Origin: Delphinus delphis
Taxonomy: Eukaryota; Chordata; Mammalia; Artiodactyla; Delphinidae
Assembly: GCF_949987515.2 (NCBI RefSeq)
Contig: NC_082696.1
Span: 59,776,447-59,840,446, forward strand
Reading direction: 5' to 3'
DNA: 64,000 bases
A program made the position numbers and the translations under genes. The notes beneath the pieces were generated by a model that was not told the DNA's origin, did not search any database, and was given only the letters and a program-made list of their open reading frames with translations. The first letter of the stretch is position 1. Each line of letters begins with the position of its first letter. Positions 50,501 through 60,139 of the stretch are shown piece by piece.

Positions 50501-53500
50501 ACCAATTTACATTCCCACCAACAGTGTAAGAGGGTTCCCTTTTCTCCACACCCTCTCCAGCATTTATTGTTTGTAGATTTTTTTAATGATGGCCATTCTG
50601 ACTGGTGTGAGGTGATACCTCATTGTAGTTTTGATTTGCATTTCTCTAATGATTAATGATGTTGAGCATCCTTTCACGTGTTTGTTGGCAATCTGTATAT
50701 CTTCTTTGGAGAAATGTCTATTTAGGTCTTCTGCCCATTTTTGGATTGGGTTGTTTGTTTTTTTGATATTGAGCTGCATGAGCTGCTTGTATATTTTGGA
50801 GATTAACCCTTCATCAGTTGCTTTGTTTGCAAATATTTTCTCCCATTCTGAGGGTTGTCTTTTTGTCTTGTTTATGGTTTCCTTTGCTGTGCAAAAGCTT
50901 TTAAGTTTCATTAGGTCCCATTTGTTTATATTCGTTTTATATCCATTTCTCTAGGAGGTGAGTAAAAAAGGATCTTGCTGTGATTTATGTCATAGAGTGT
51001 TCTGCCTATGTTTTCCTCGAAGAGTGTTATTATGGTGTCTGGCCTTACATTTAGGCCTTTAATCCATTTTGAGTTTATTTTTGTGTATGATGTTAGAGAG
51101 TGTTCTACTTTCATTCTTTTACACATAGCTGTCCATTTTTCCCAGCACCAGTTATTGAAGAGGCTGTCTTTTCTCCATTGTATATTCTTGCCTCCTTTAT
51201 CAAAAATAAGGTGAACATATGTATGTGGGTTTATCTCTGGACTTTGTATCCTGTTCCATTGATCTGTATTTCTGTTTTTGTGCCAGTACCTCACTGTCTT
51301 GATTACTGTAGCTTTCTAGTATAGTCTAAAGTCTGGGAGCCTGATTCCTCCAGCTCCGTTTTTCTTTCTCAAGATTGTGTTGGCTATTTGGGGTCTTTTT
51401 TTGTGTTTCCATACAAATTGTGAAATTTTTTGTTCTAGTTCTGTGAAAAATGCCATTGGTAGTTTGATAGGGATTGCATTGAATCTGTCAATTGCTTTGG
51501 GTAGTATAGTCATTTTCACCATGTTGATTCTTCCAATCCAAGAACATGGTATATCTTTCCATCTGTTTGCATCATCTTTAACTTCTCTCATCAGTGTTTT
51601 ATAATTTTCTGCATACAGATCTTTTGTCTCCTTAGGTAGGTTTATTACTAGGTATTTTATTCTTTTTGTTGCAGTGTTAAATAGGAGTGTTTCCTTAATT
51701 TCTCTTTCAGATTTTTCATCATTAGTGTATAGGAATGCCAGAGATTTCTGTGCATTAATTTTGTATCCTGCTACTTTACCAAATTCATTGATTAGCTCTA
51801 GTAGTTTTCTGGTAGCATCTTTAGGTTTCTCTATGTATAGTATCATGTCATCTGCAAACCGTGACAGCTTTACTTCTTCTTTTCTGATTTGGATTCCTTT
51901 TATTTCTTTCTTTTTCTTCTCTGATTGCTGTGGCTAAAAGTTCCAAAACTATGTTGAATAATAGTGGTGAGAGTAGACAACCTTGTCTTGTTCCTGATCT
52001 TAGAGGAAATGGTTTCAGTTTTTCACGATTGAGAACAATGTTGGCTGTGGGTTTGTCATATAAGGCCTTTATTATGTTGAGGTAAGTTCCCTCTATGCCT
52101 CCTTTCTGGAGGGTTTTTATCATAAATTGATGTTGAATTTTGTTGAAAGCTTTTTCTGCATCTATTGAGGTGATCATATGGTTTTTCTCCTTCAATTTGT
52201 TAATATGGTGTATCACGTTGATTGATTTGCATATATTGAAGAATCCTTGCATTCCTGGAATAAACCCCACTTGATTATGGTGTATGATCCTTTTAATGTG
52301 CTGTTGGATTCTGTTTGCTAGTATTTTGTTGAGGATTTTTGCATCTGTGTTCATCAGTGATATTGGCCTTATTTTTCTTTTTTTGTGACATCTTTGTCTG
52401 GTTTTGGTATCAGGGTGATGGTGGCCTCATAGAATGAGTTTGGGAGTGTTCCTCTCTCTGCTATATTTTGGAAGAGTTCAAGAAGGATAGGTGTTAGCTC
52501 TTCTCTAAATGTTTGATAGAATTCGCCTGTGAAGCCATCTGGTCCTGGGCTTTTGTTTGTTGGAAGATTTTTAATCACAGTTTCAATTTCTATGCTTGTG
52601 ATTGTGTTTCAATTTTTGTGCTTCTGATTGGTCTCTTTATATTTTCCATTTCTTCCTGGTTCAGTCTTGGGAGGTTGTGCTTTTCTAAAAATTTGTCCGT
52701 TTCTTCCAGGTTGTCCATTTTACTGGCATATAGTTGCTTGTAGTAATCTCTCGTGATCTTTTGTATTTCAGCAATGTCAGTTGTTACTTCTTATTCATTT
52801 CTAATTCTGTTGACTTGAGTCTTCTCCCTTTTTTTCTTGATGAGTCTGCCTAATGGTTTATCAATGTTGTTTATCTTCTCAAAGTACCAGCTTTTAGTTT
52901 TATTGATCTTTGCTATTGTTTCCTTCATTTATTTTTCATTTATTTCTATTCTAATCTTTATGATTTCTTTCCTTTTGCTAACTTTGGGGTTTGTTTTGTT
53001 CTTCTCTTTCTAATTGCTGTAGGTGTACGGTTAGGTTGTTTACTTGAGATGTTTCTTGTTTCTTGAAGTAGGATTTTATTGCTATAAACTTCCCTCTTAG
53101 AACTGCTTTTGCTGTATCCCATAGGTTTTGGGTCATCGTGGTTTCTTTGTCATTTGTTTCTAAGTATTTTTTGATTTCCTCTTTGGTTTCTTAGTGATCA
53201 CTTGGTCATTTAGTAGTGTATTGTTTAGCCTCCACGTGTTTTTATTTTTTACAGCTTTTTTTCTGTAATTGATATCTAGTCTCATAGTGTTGTTGACAGA
53301 AAAGATACATGGTACGATTTCAGTTTTCTTAAATTTACCAAGACTTGATTTGTGACCCAAGATATGATCTATCCTGGAGAATGTTCCTTGAGCACTTGAC
53401 AAGAAAGTATATTCTGTTGTTTTTGGATGGAATGTTCTGTAAATATCAGTTATGTCCATCTTGTTTATTGCATCATTTAAAGCTTGTGTTGCTTTATTTT

Positions 53501-56500
53501 CATTTTGAATGATCTGTCCATTGGTTAAAGTGGGGTGTTAAAGTCCCCCACTGTTATTGTGTTCCTGTCGATTTCCCTTTTTATGGCTGTTAGCATTTGC
53601 CTTATGTATTGAGGTGCTCCTATGTTGGGTGCATAAATATTTACAATTGTTATATCTTCTTCTTGGTTTGATCCTTTCATCATTATATAGTGTCTTTCTT
53701 TGTCTCTTGTAATAGTCTTTTTTTTTAAGTCTATTTTGTCTGATATGAGAATTGCTACTCCAGTTCTCCATTTGCATGGAATGTCTTTTTCCATCCCCTC
53801 ACTTTCAGTCTGTATGTGTCCCTAGGTCTGAAGTGGGTCTCTTGTAGACAGCATATATACAGGTCTTGTTTTTGTATCCATTCAGCCAGTCTATGTCTTT
53901 TGGTTGGAGCATTCAATCCATTTACATCTAAGGTAGTTATCGATATGTATGTTCCTCTTACCATTTTCTTAATTATTTTGGGTTTGTTGTAGGTCTTTTC
54001 CTTCTCTTGTGTTTCCTGCCTAGAGAAGTTCGTTTAGCATTTGTTGTAAAGCTGATTTGGTGGTGCTGAATTCTCTTAGCTTTTACCTGTCTGTAAAGGT
54101 TTTAATTTCTCTGTCGAATCTGAATGTGATCCTTGCTGGGTAGAGTAATCTTGGTTTTAGGTTTTTCCCTTTAATCACTTTAAATATGTCCTGCTACTCC
54201 CTTCTGGCTTGCAGAGTTTTCTGCTGAAAGATCAGCTGTTAACCTTATGGGGTTCTCTTGTATGTTAATGGTTGCTTTTCCCTTGTATTTTTAATATTTT
54301 TTCTTTGTATTAGTTTGATTAATGTGTATCTTGGCATGTTTCTCCTTGGATTTATCCTGTGTGGGACTCTGTGCCTCCTGGACTTGCTTGACTATTTCTT
54401 TTCCCATATTAGGGAAGTTTTCAACTACAATCTCTTCAAATATTTTCTCAGTCCCTTTCTTTTTCTCTTTTTCTGGGACCCCTATAATTCAAATGTTGCT
54501 GCGTTTAATGTTATCCCAGAGGTCTCTGAGACTGTCCTCAATTCTTTTCATTCTTTTTTCTTTATTCTTCTCTACAGTAGTTATTTCCAGTATTTTATCT
54601 TCCAGGTCACTTATCTGTTCCTCTGCCTCAGTTATTCTGCTATTAGTACCTTCTAGAGAATTTTTAATTTCATTTATTGTGTTGTTCATCATTGTTTGTT
54701 TGCTCTTTAGTTCTTCTAGGTCCTTCTTAAACGTTTCTTGTATTTTCTCCATTCTGTTTCCAAGATTTTGTATCATCTTGACTGTCATTACTCTGAATTC
54801 TTTTTCAGGTAGACTGCCTATTTCCTCTTCATCTGTTTGATATGGTGGGTTTTTACCTTGCTCCTTCACGTGCTGCATATTTCTCTGTCTTCTCATTTTG
54901 CTTAACTTACTGTGTTTGGGGTCTCCTTTTCGCAGTCTGCAGTTCATAGTTCCTGTTGTTTTTGGAGTCTGCCCCCACTGGCTAAGGTTGGTTCAGTGGA
55001 TTGTGTAGGCTTCCTGTTGGAGGGGACTAGTGCCTGTGTTCTGGTGGATGAAGCTGGATCTTATCTTTGTGGTGGGCAGATCTGCATCCAGTGGTGTGTT
55101 TTGGGGTGTCTGTGACCTTGTTATGATTTTAGGCAGCCTCTCTGCTAATGGGTGGGGTTGTGTTCCTGTCCTGCTAGTTGTTTGACATAAGATATCCAGC
55201 ACTGTAGCTTGCTGGTCGTTGAGTGGAACTGAGTCTTAGCTTTGACATGGAGATCTCTGGGAGAGCTTTCGCTGTTTGACATTATGTGGAGCCGGGAGGT
55301 CTCTGGTGGACCAGTGTCCTGAACTCGGCTCTCCCACCTCAGAGGCACAGGCCTGACATCTGTCCGGTGCACAAAGACTCTGTCAGGCACACTGCTCAGA
55401 GGAAAAGGGACAAAAATAGAAAGAAAGAAAGAAAAGAAAAGAAAGTTCTTAAAATAAAGAATTAAAAAATGATTTAAAAAATTAGAAGTATTAAAATGAA
55501 GAAAGAAAGGAGGGAGCAACCAAACCAAAAAGCAAATCCACCAGTGATAATAAGAGCTACAAAGTATACCAAAAAGAAAAAAACGGACAGACAGAACCCT
55601 AGGACAAATGGTGAAAGCAAAGCTGTACAGACAGAATCACACAAAGAAGCATGCACATACACGCTCTCAAAAAGAGAAGAAGGAAAGAAATATATGTATC
55701 TATATATTAAAAAAAGTAAAAAGGAAGAGAGCAATCAAATCAATAAACAAATCTACCAATGATAATAAACTCTAAAGATTAAACTAAGATAAACATAAAA
55801 CCAGAAACAAATTAGACGAGAAAGCAAACTCTAGGTCTACAGTTGCTCCCAAAGTGCACCGCCTCAATTTTGGGATGATTTGTTGTCTATTCACTTATTC
55901 CACAGATGCAGGATACATCAAGTTGATTGTGGAGATTAATCTGCTGCCCTGAGGCTGCTGAGAGTAGTTTCCCTTTCTCATTTTTGTTCACACGGCTCCT
56001 GGGGTTCAGCTTTGGATTTGGACCCACCTCTGTGTGTAGGTCGCCTGAGGGCGTCTGTTCTTTGCTCAGACATTACGGGGTTAAAGGAGCAGCTGACTAG
56101 GGGGCTCTGGCTCACTCAGGCTGCGGGGAGGTTAAGGAATGCGGGGGAGCCTGTGGCAGCAGAGGCCAGCATGACATTGCACCAGCCTGAGGCATACCAT
56201 GTGTTCTCCCGTGGGAGTTGTCCCTGGATCACGGAGCCCTGGCAGTGGCAGGCTGCACAGGCTCCTGGGAGGGGAGGTGTGAATAGTGACCTGTGCTTGC
56301 ACAGAAGTTTCTTGGTGGCTACAGCAGCGTTTTTAGCATTTCATGGCTGTCTCTGGTGTCTGCGCTGGTAGCCGTGGCACATGCCCGTCTCAGGAGCTCG
56401 TTTAGGCCGTGCTCTGAATCCCCTCTCCTCACACACCCTGAAACAATGGTCTCTTGCCTCTTAGGCAGGTCCAGAGTTTTTACTGAACTCCCTCCTGGCT

Positions 56501-59436
56501 AGCTGTGGCGCACTAGCCCCCTTCAGGCTTTGTTCATGCAGCCAATCCCAGTTCTCTCCCTGGGATCTGACCTCCGAAGCCTGAGCCTCAGCTCCCAGCC
56601 CTCACCCATCCTGGCGGGTGACCATACAAGTCTCTCGGGCTGGTTAGTGCTGATTGGCACCGATCCTTTTTGCAGGAATCTCCCCGCTTTGCCCTCCGCA
56701 CCCCTGTTGCTGTGCTCTCCTCCGCGGCTTCGAAGCTTTCCCCCTCCGCCACCCGCAGTCTCCGCCCGTGAAGGGGCTTCCTAGTGTGTGGAAACCTTTC
56801 CTCCTTCACAGCTCCCTTCCACTGGTGTAGGTCCCGTCCCTATTCTTTTGTCTCTGTTTATTCTTTTTTCTTTTGCCCTACCCAGGTACATGGGGAGTTT
56901 CTTGCCTTTTGGGAAGTCTGAGGTCTTCTGCCAGCGTTCAGTAGGTGTTCTGTGGGAGTCGTTCCACGTGTAGATGTATTTCTGATGTATTTGTGGGGAG
57001 GAAGGTGATCTCCATGTCCTACTCCTCCGCCATCTTAAGGTCTCCTGTAGTTGTAAATTATTAATTATTTAGGTAATAAACATATCCTTTACCTCAATAC
57101 CTACTTTTCAATGCATTAATAATACGAAAATACATATATGTGTATGTGTATATGTGTAAGCACTTATATACTTACATGTGAACATATAAAGGTGTACACA
57201 AACATATGATTTCCTCTCTCATGTGGACTGTATTTCAAATAATATATTCTTAGAGCAATACTCAGATGAAATTACTCTGACAGGTTCAAATTTTGGTATC
57301 CGTTACCTTGGTTTACTCTATTTCATGCCAAAAAACAATTGTACATGGTTATTTTTTCAGTATTTGTTAAAGGAATAATGTTTTAAAGGCTTTATTTGTT
57401 AGAAATATGGGTAAAGATTTTCTGGTGTTTCCTGTCTTGTATTTTTTTCTTTGAAGTGATGTTGCATTGTTGCTCTTCAGGTGGCCAAATTAAGAAAATC
57501 TATTAAATGGTACTTGGGAGGATTGAAACTTTTTTAAGCTAATGTCTATCACTGCTCGTATAAGAAAGGAATTGTTTTCAAAGTTTTATTTGCAAAACAT
57601 TTGCTTTTAACTGTTATTTTGCAGTTTTGTTATGTTAATTTAAAGGTATACAGTCACTTTCCTCCTTCTGAATTACTAAAATCTACTGTAGTTTTAAACA
57701 GAATTTATCTTATTCCATTTTTAGAACAAGTTATATATAGTCATCAGTTTATGAATCTGGCAGGTGACAATTTAACCAATGTCAGCCTATTTGAAGAACA
57801 TTGTGAAAATCTTCTTTGTGATTTAATAAACCTGTCCCTCAACAGGTATGATAAGGTAATGTTTTAAGAGTTCATTTGCACTTTTGGTATTTAATGGCAA
57901 TAGTCAGTACTTAATGCATGTGGTTTGACCCATAAGAATCTAAAATGGCTTACTTGTTCATTCTTCTAATTTTATATTTATTTTTATTTGGGAGGTGGTT
58001 GGGAAAAGAATTTGAGGTAAACATTTAAAACAGGCTGGAATTAGTGTTTTAGAGCTGTTTTAAAAAAAATAGCCTTTTCCATTTGTCAAAAATAAATAAA
58101 AACAGAATGTTCATGATAATGATTGGAAATTTAATTTCTGTTCAAATAGATACCAGCCCTTTAATAATCTATTGTTTTGTTGTTATATAATAAAATAAAT
58201 GAGTACTTAGCTAAAGTTAGTTGACATATTTAAAGAGAGGTTTTGTTTGGTTGTCTTCATAAAAGGTCTAGAATCATGGGGGAAATTACATGTTTTTACT
58301 AAATTGCTTATCATAGTGTTTAATGCAGACAGTGATTTGAAAGTGCTATGGTATTCATTTATTTTCAAGCAATGGAAATTTGTTGACAATAATCACTTAT
58401 TTCAGGTTACAAGCATAAATGTTACCTATGGGAAATTGGGATTTATAATTTTTTTAAATTTAGATTGTGTTTTATGTATTTATTTTTAATATTGTTTAAA
58501 TCTAGTCTATGTATTTACAACTAATATAATTAGTAGATTGACCAGATATGATATAGTAATGTCTTTACTGTTTTTTTTTTTTTTTTACTGTGTATTATGT
58601 TAGAAAAGTGTATGTAGTATGTGAAATAATGAACACATTATGAATTTCAGAAGTCTGGCTATACTTACAGTGCATATTCTCTGTATTATTTGGGGCCATT
58701 GAGGGTATATTTGTTATAAAAATGGTAAAGTTGCCTAACCTTTATAAATTCCTAATAATTGTACTTGTTCTTACAAAAAAATTTAGTCTGCATTACAGAG
58801 AATCAAAATTTATTTTCTAATCATTTTCTTAGAAGTCTTTTTATTTGGCTGATAGATTAGATCAAGGTTTAGAAACCATGGCCCTGCAGCCAAATCTAGC
58901 ACACCACCTGTTTTTATACGTAAAATTTTACTGGAACACAGTCCCATCCTTTTTATCCATTATCTGTGACTGATGTAGAACAATGGCAGAGTTGAATAGT
59001 TGTTACAAAGACTATTTCACTATTAAAGCCTCAAATATTTACTATCTAGCCCTTTACAGAACAACTTTGCTGGCCATTGGGCTAGATGATTAAAGCAGAG
59101 GTTTTTTTTAAGTTGAAAATAAAATTCATTGTGTACTTTTGTTTTTTAAATGGAAATTTATTTTAAAAGTTAATGAAATGGTATGATTTTTTATAAACAA
59201 TTTTATGTAATTGAGCATAAATTTTAAGTCATCTAAATCATTCTTTTAAAACATTTGGGGAGATATGTGGCATGTAAAGTTCTGCTGTCTTATAAGTTAC
59301 TCTTTTTGGGTCTTTCCTGCAGGTTAGGCCTTCTGAAGCATTAATGAGTCACCATTGCCCCTGTCCATGCATTAAAGAATTATGGGTTCTACTCATTCAT
59401 CTCCTCAACCACAGGAGTAAATGGTCTCTCTCAGAA
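35408..59436 (+). CDS. MMS22L: MMS22-like DNA repair protein, N-terminal 314 codons (exons 2-9; gene continues beyond the window)
   Basis: MMS22L forms a nuclear complex with TONSL that recognises newly replicated chromatin at stalled or broken forks and helps load RAD51 for homologous recombination. Eight coding exons spliced in matching phase give 942 nt with no stop. The protein starts [20 protein letters not shown] and includes [18 protein letters not shown] and NRYDK, which I recognise as MMS22L. Human MMS22L is about 1243 residues, so roughly a quarter is here, all in the N-terminal MMS22L_N region; no catalytic motif is expected. Coding segments: 35408-35571, 36631-36756, 40256-40305, 45682-45769, 45865-46042, 48538-48628, 57725-57855, 59323-59436. 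The start is chosen by homology and a good context (aaacATGG). The coordinates given span the introns. Confidence 0.95.
36631..36756 (+). CDS. MMS22L: MMS22L coding exon 3
   Basis: Acceptor 'ttcatttcag', donor GAG|GTATGT. Encodes [20 protein letters not shown] and onward to about residue 96. The split Arg codons at both ends are consistent. Confidence 0.95.
36780..37550. other. Left part of intron 3
   Basis: AT-rich intron. About 37200-37460 ('agagagaatagtataacgaa', 'gtatgtatctcttaaaaat') is an old interspersed repeat whose family I cannot name. No exon signature. Confidence 0.5.
37551..37566. repeat. Target-site word, copy 1 of 3
   Basis: aagaatgtatacatgg, left of the CHR SINE. It is preceded by ...acatt, giving the L1-endonuclease-type site TT|AAGA. 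Confidence 0.8.
37565..37773 (+). mobile_element. CHR-family SINE in MMS22L intron 3
   Basis: Sense copy with head 'gggcttccctggtggcttag', body 'cgctgagcctgcgtgtctgg' and A-rich tail (37757-37773). Flanked by target-site copies 1 and 2. Confidence 0.95.
37774..37791. repeat. Target-site word, copy 2 of 3
   Basis: aagaatgtatacatggta, between the SINE and the L1. It serves as the right duplication of the SINE and the left duplication of the L1. Confidence 0.8.
37792..39556 (+). mobile_element. 5'-truncated L1 in intron 3, carrying a nested SINE
   Basis: Sense. Starts in the ORF2 C-terminal part ('atatggaaccacaaaagatc') and runs through 'ccattaagggaatgcaaatc' and 'acccagctattccacttctg' to the 3' UTR ('cttgaaacttatataatta'). 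Interrupted by a CHR SINE at 38486-38695. About 1.55 kb is L1. Inactive. Confidence 0.9.
38486..38695 (+). mobile_element. CHR-family SINE nested in the intron 3 L1
   Basis: Sense copy with full GC-rich body. The duplication aaaaatgggcagagg is seen at 38471-38485 and again at 38696-38710. Younger than the L1 that holds it. The 113-132-residue frames over CHR copies arise from the CpG-rich body and are not genes. Confidence 0.95.
39557..39574. repeat. Target-site word, copy 3 of 3
   Basis: aagaatgtatacatggta, right of the L1; identical to 37774-37791. Confidence 0.85.
39575..40255. other. Right part of intron 3
   Basis: No repeat or exon recognised. Ends in the acceptor 'cattttttaaattag', with a rather A-rich tract. 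Confidence 0.5.
40256..40305 (+). CDS. MMS22L: MMS22L coding exon 4 (50 bp)
   Basis: Encodes [16 protein letters not shown] with split codons at both ends. Acceptor ...attag, donor TTG|GTAAGT. At 50 bp it is short and not a multiple of three, so skipping would shift the frame. Confidence 0.93.
40659..41017 (-). mobile_element. CHR-family SINE, long form, antisense
   Basis: T-run and 'atttatttattcttattttt' tail, 'ggctgcatttggtctttgta', repeated 'gtgcgggcttct' units, then the tRNA-like head ending 'ccaccagggaagtccc'. Lies in intron 4. Confidence 0.9.
41155..41300 (+). repeat. MIR SINE fragment
   Basis: 'atcatgactctgtggtcagc' and 'ctgggttctaaccctagct', then the deleted 3' half ('tgtgaggactaaatgacata'). 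Confidence 0.65.
41301..42500. other. Intron 4 DNA with an old repeat
   Basis: About 42110-42430 resembles the unnamed old family at 19880 and 22865 ('gaggaattagccaggcaaaa'). The rest is unassigned. Confidence 0.4.
42501..43448. other. Intron 4 DNA, unassigned
   Basis: T-rich sequence. About 43010-43230 may be an ancient repeat ('ctagtaattttttattgtgt', 'gatggacattatagatt') that I cannot name. No exon. Confidence 0.4.
43449..43660 (-). mobile_element. CHR-family SINE, antisense, intron 4
   Basis: T-run 43449-43468, then 'gcggtatgcgggcctctcac' and the full GC-rich body, ending 'ccaccagggaagccc'. The flanks tagggctcc and taaggctct look like a diverged target duplication. Confidence 0.95.
43988..44322 (-). 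mobile_element. CHR-family SINE, long form, antisense, intron 4
   Basis: T-run and 'ttaatttatttatttttggc' tail, 'gctgcattgggtctttgtgg', ending 'caccagggaatccc'. The head carries a short internal duplication ('cactgcgccaaaccactgca'). Confidence 0.9.
44323..44865. other. Intron 4 DNA, unassigned
   Basis: No exon or named repeat. A 131-residue frame (44438-44833) has no domain or splice support. Confidence 0.4.
44870..45270 (+). repeat. Ancient LINE 3' fragment (L2-type)
   Basis: 'aattactgctatagggctct', 'aatcaaaactccttatta' and 'tgtaaggccccaaatgact' match the same ancient LINE type as at 26500-27345. Confidence 0.5.
45271..45681. other. Right end of intron 4
   Basis: Unassigned. Ends with the acceptor 'ctattttggtttcag'. 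Confidence 0.5.
45682..45769 (+). CDS. MMS22L: MMS22L coding exon 5
   Basis: Encodes [20 protein letters not shown] and onward to VKVFIF. Donor CAG|GTAGGC. Followed by an intron of only 95 bp. Confidence 0.95.
45865..46042 (+). CDS. MMS22L: MMS22L coding exon 6
   Basis: 178 bp. Encodes from the split Arg through [16 protein letters not shown] and [20 protein letters not shown] to NQNQTK. Donor AAG|GTTTGC has a weak +3/+4 context. Phase 0 at its end. Confidence 0.95.
46110..46330 (+). repeat. MIR SINE
   Basis: 'gtagttcttggaccacactg', 'tatgtgccatcaggcaaata' and 'agttattgggagaattgaa', in sense, within intron 6. Confidence 0.65.
46331..47985. other. Intron 6 DNA, unassigned
   Basis: AT-rich, no exon or named repeat. 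Confidence 0.45.
47990..48125 (+). repeat. MIR SINE fragment
   Basis: 'aaagagcactggcttttgaa', 'aggtttgaatcctaaa' and 'ttagtttctttatgggcat', in sense. Confidence 0.6.
48538..48628 (+). CDS. MMS22L: MMS22L coding exon 7
   Basis: Encodes [20 protein letters not shown] through HMLGEKL. Acceptor 'taatgtcattcacag', donor TGA|GTAAGT. Phase 1 at its end. Followed by the L1-loaded intron 7. Confidence 0.95.
48770..49600 (-). repeat. Old L1 3' end, antisense, diverged
   Basis: Follows the pattern of L1M-type 3' ends read backwards ('agagataactactggcaac', 'ggtatcatcatattgtccta', 'cattgaacatccttatgtag'). Strongly diverged, so the family is uncertain. Confidence 0.4.
49604..49619. repeat. Target-site duplication of the intron 7 L1, left copy
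   Basis: tagttgtaaattatta, identical over 16 bp to 57048-57063. A T-run (A-tail of the insert) follows immediately. Confidence 0.85.
49620..49774 (-). mobile_element. Probable 3'-transduced segment carried by the L1
   Basis: Lies between the target duplication and the L1's own A-tail, so it belongs to the insertion but is not L1. On the minus strand it has ATTAAA (49642-49647), about 15 nt before a short terminal A-tail (49620-49626). This is what read-through past the L1 signal at 49794-49799 (AATAAA on the minus strand) to a downstream poly(A) site would leave. Confidence 0.7.
51316..52578 (-). pseudogene. L1 ORF2 reverse-transcriptase region, frameshifted
   Basis: Minus-strand frames in order: 52369-52578 ([11 protein letters not shown] block), 51848-52354 ([28 protein letters not shown]), then a frameshift just before the FADD catalytic motif, with the rest at 51316-51846 (GYKINAQKS). 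The FADD box itself is intact but follows an altered Arg. Frame changes between blocks make it a pseudogene. The C-terminal part continues to about 50200. Confidence 0.9.
53160..53964 (-). pseudogene. L1 ORF2 endonuclease region, frameshifted
   Basis: 53755-53964 has the N-terminus with LQETH. 53525-53794 has [10 protein letters not shown] and GDFNTPL. 53160-53459 has SRIDHILGH, carrying the catalytic Asp-His. The three lie in different frames, so the endonuclease is broken. Confidence 0.9.
54489..54947 (-). pseudogene. L1 ORF1 N-terminal/coiled-coil part
   Basis: A 152-residue minus-strand frame, highly charged, with heptad-like text ([30 protein letters not shown]) typical of the L1 ORF1p coiled coil. 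It stops before the RNA-binding part. A 172-residue + strand frame over it is only its shadow. Confidence 0.85.
55380..57047 (-). promoter_or_regulatory. L1 5' UTR
   Basis: Non-coding head of the L1, GC-richer at 55990-56950 and A-rich on the + strand at 55395-55810. It carries the YY1-type site at the extreme 5' end. Frames here (60-127 residues) are not genes. It ends about 680 bp before MMS22L exon 8. Confidence 0.7.
57048..57063. repeat. Target-site duplication of the intron 7 L1, right copy
   Basis: Identical 16-bp partner of 49604-49619. Confidence 0.85.
57064..57724. other. Right end of intron 7
   Basis: AT-rich, unassigned. Ends in the acceptor 'tattccatttttag'. Confidence 0.5.
57725..57855 (+). 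CDS. MMS22L: MMS22L coding exon 8
   Basis: Encodes [40 protein letters not shown] and RYDK. Donor AAG|GTAATG. Phase 0 at its end. Confidence 0.95.
57856..58865. other. Left part of intron 8
   Basis: AT-rich; contains a poly(T) at about 58570-58586. No exon or named repeat. Confidence 0.5.
58866..59090. mobile_element. hAT-Charlie element (MER58-like)
   Basis: 'atggccctgcagccaaatct', 'aaattttactggaacacagt' and 'tactatctagccctttacag', the opposite orientation of the copy at 18831-19047. It ends about 230 bp before exon 9. Confidence 0.7.
59323..59436 (+). CDS. MMS22L: MMS22L coding exon 9 (last in window)
   Basis: Encodes [20 protein letters not shown] through [18 protein letters not shown]. 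Acceptor 'gggtctttcctgcag', donor GAA|GTAAGT, 38 full codons. The next exon (expected to begin near SFWNWL by homology) is not in the remaining 4.5 kb. Confidence 0.95.
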
Positions 59437-60130
59437 GTAAGTTATAAAATTGATGTTAGTTATTGGTACTAGCTCTTACACTGAATTCATGCAGTGGTTT
59501 TGTCAAAGAAAAATCTTACGAAGTATTTCTTTATAATAAGACAACCACCACCACCAAACAGAGCATTAACTGAATACTAAATACCTACTATTTTTTTAAC
59601 CCTAAATTGGTAATATGAAACATCTAGGGGAAGTACAAGATTTGACTGTTTTATTTTCTCAAGTTCTTTTTTTTTTCTGTCAAGAATCTTTGAGACCATA
59701 CTTAAAAACCCTCTAGTAATCAGGAAATATTTTAGTTAGGAAATGAGGTAGATTTAGATTTGTGGAGAAATAAAGCACAGGTTTTTATTAATCCATTTTA
59801 CAGTATCTTATTTCAAGGAGAGAGAAAGATAAACACAAAGGGGAAGGTGGGAAATTTTACTTCACCTCATTTTGATCAAGTCTTCAGAATGGGGCTTTTA
59901 TTTTATTTCAAGTGTTCTGGATTAGTAGAAAAAGAGAAATATTCATATGCAGAAGTAAATACAAATAATTCACTGTGAAATGATACTTAAAATGGTTTAT
60001 ATGTTCTTATCCAGTTAGGAGTTTAAAATAATTTCTTCCTATATACATTTTCAAGAATTTATCCATAAATTAAAAAAACTTCTCTGTAGCTCTTCAGGTC
60101 ATAAGCTCAATTCTAATATTTTAAAAATTT
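59437..60130. other. Intron 9 DNA, unassigned
   Basis: No exon or named repeat recognised. Confidence 0.45.
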
Positions 60131-60139
60131 CTTTAAAGA

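Larger units (their letters stand above)
49775..57047 (-). mobile_element. Essentially full-length L1 in MMS22L intron 7, antisense
   Basis: About 7.3 kb. A-tail at 49775-49787, 3' UTR, ORF2, ORF1, then a 5' UTR of about 2 kb reaching the start near 57047. The first bases on the minus strand include AAGATGGCGG (57027-57036), a YY1 site placed as at the head of full-length L1s. ORF1 and ORF2 are recognisable but broken by frameshifts, so it is not expected to be autonomous now. It makes up most of the 9.1-kb intron 7, whose pre-insertion length would be about 1.65 kb. Confidence 0.9.

Noticed and set aside
51316..52354. Long minus-strand frames of 176 and 168 residues that look like a reverse transcriptase gene
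   Set aside because: They are fragments of ORF2 of the intron 7 L1, in different frames with stops between them; not a host gene.
54258..54840. + strand frames of 132 and 172 residues, hydrophobic, resembling a membrane protein
   Set aside because: Shadow of the charged coiled-coil ORF1 of the L1 on the other strand.
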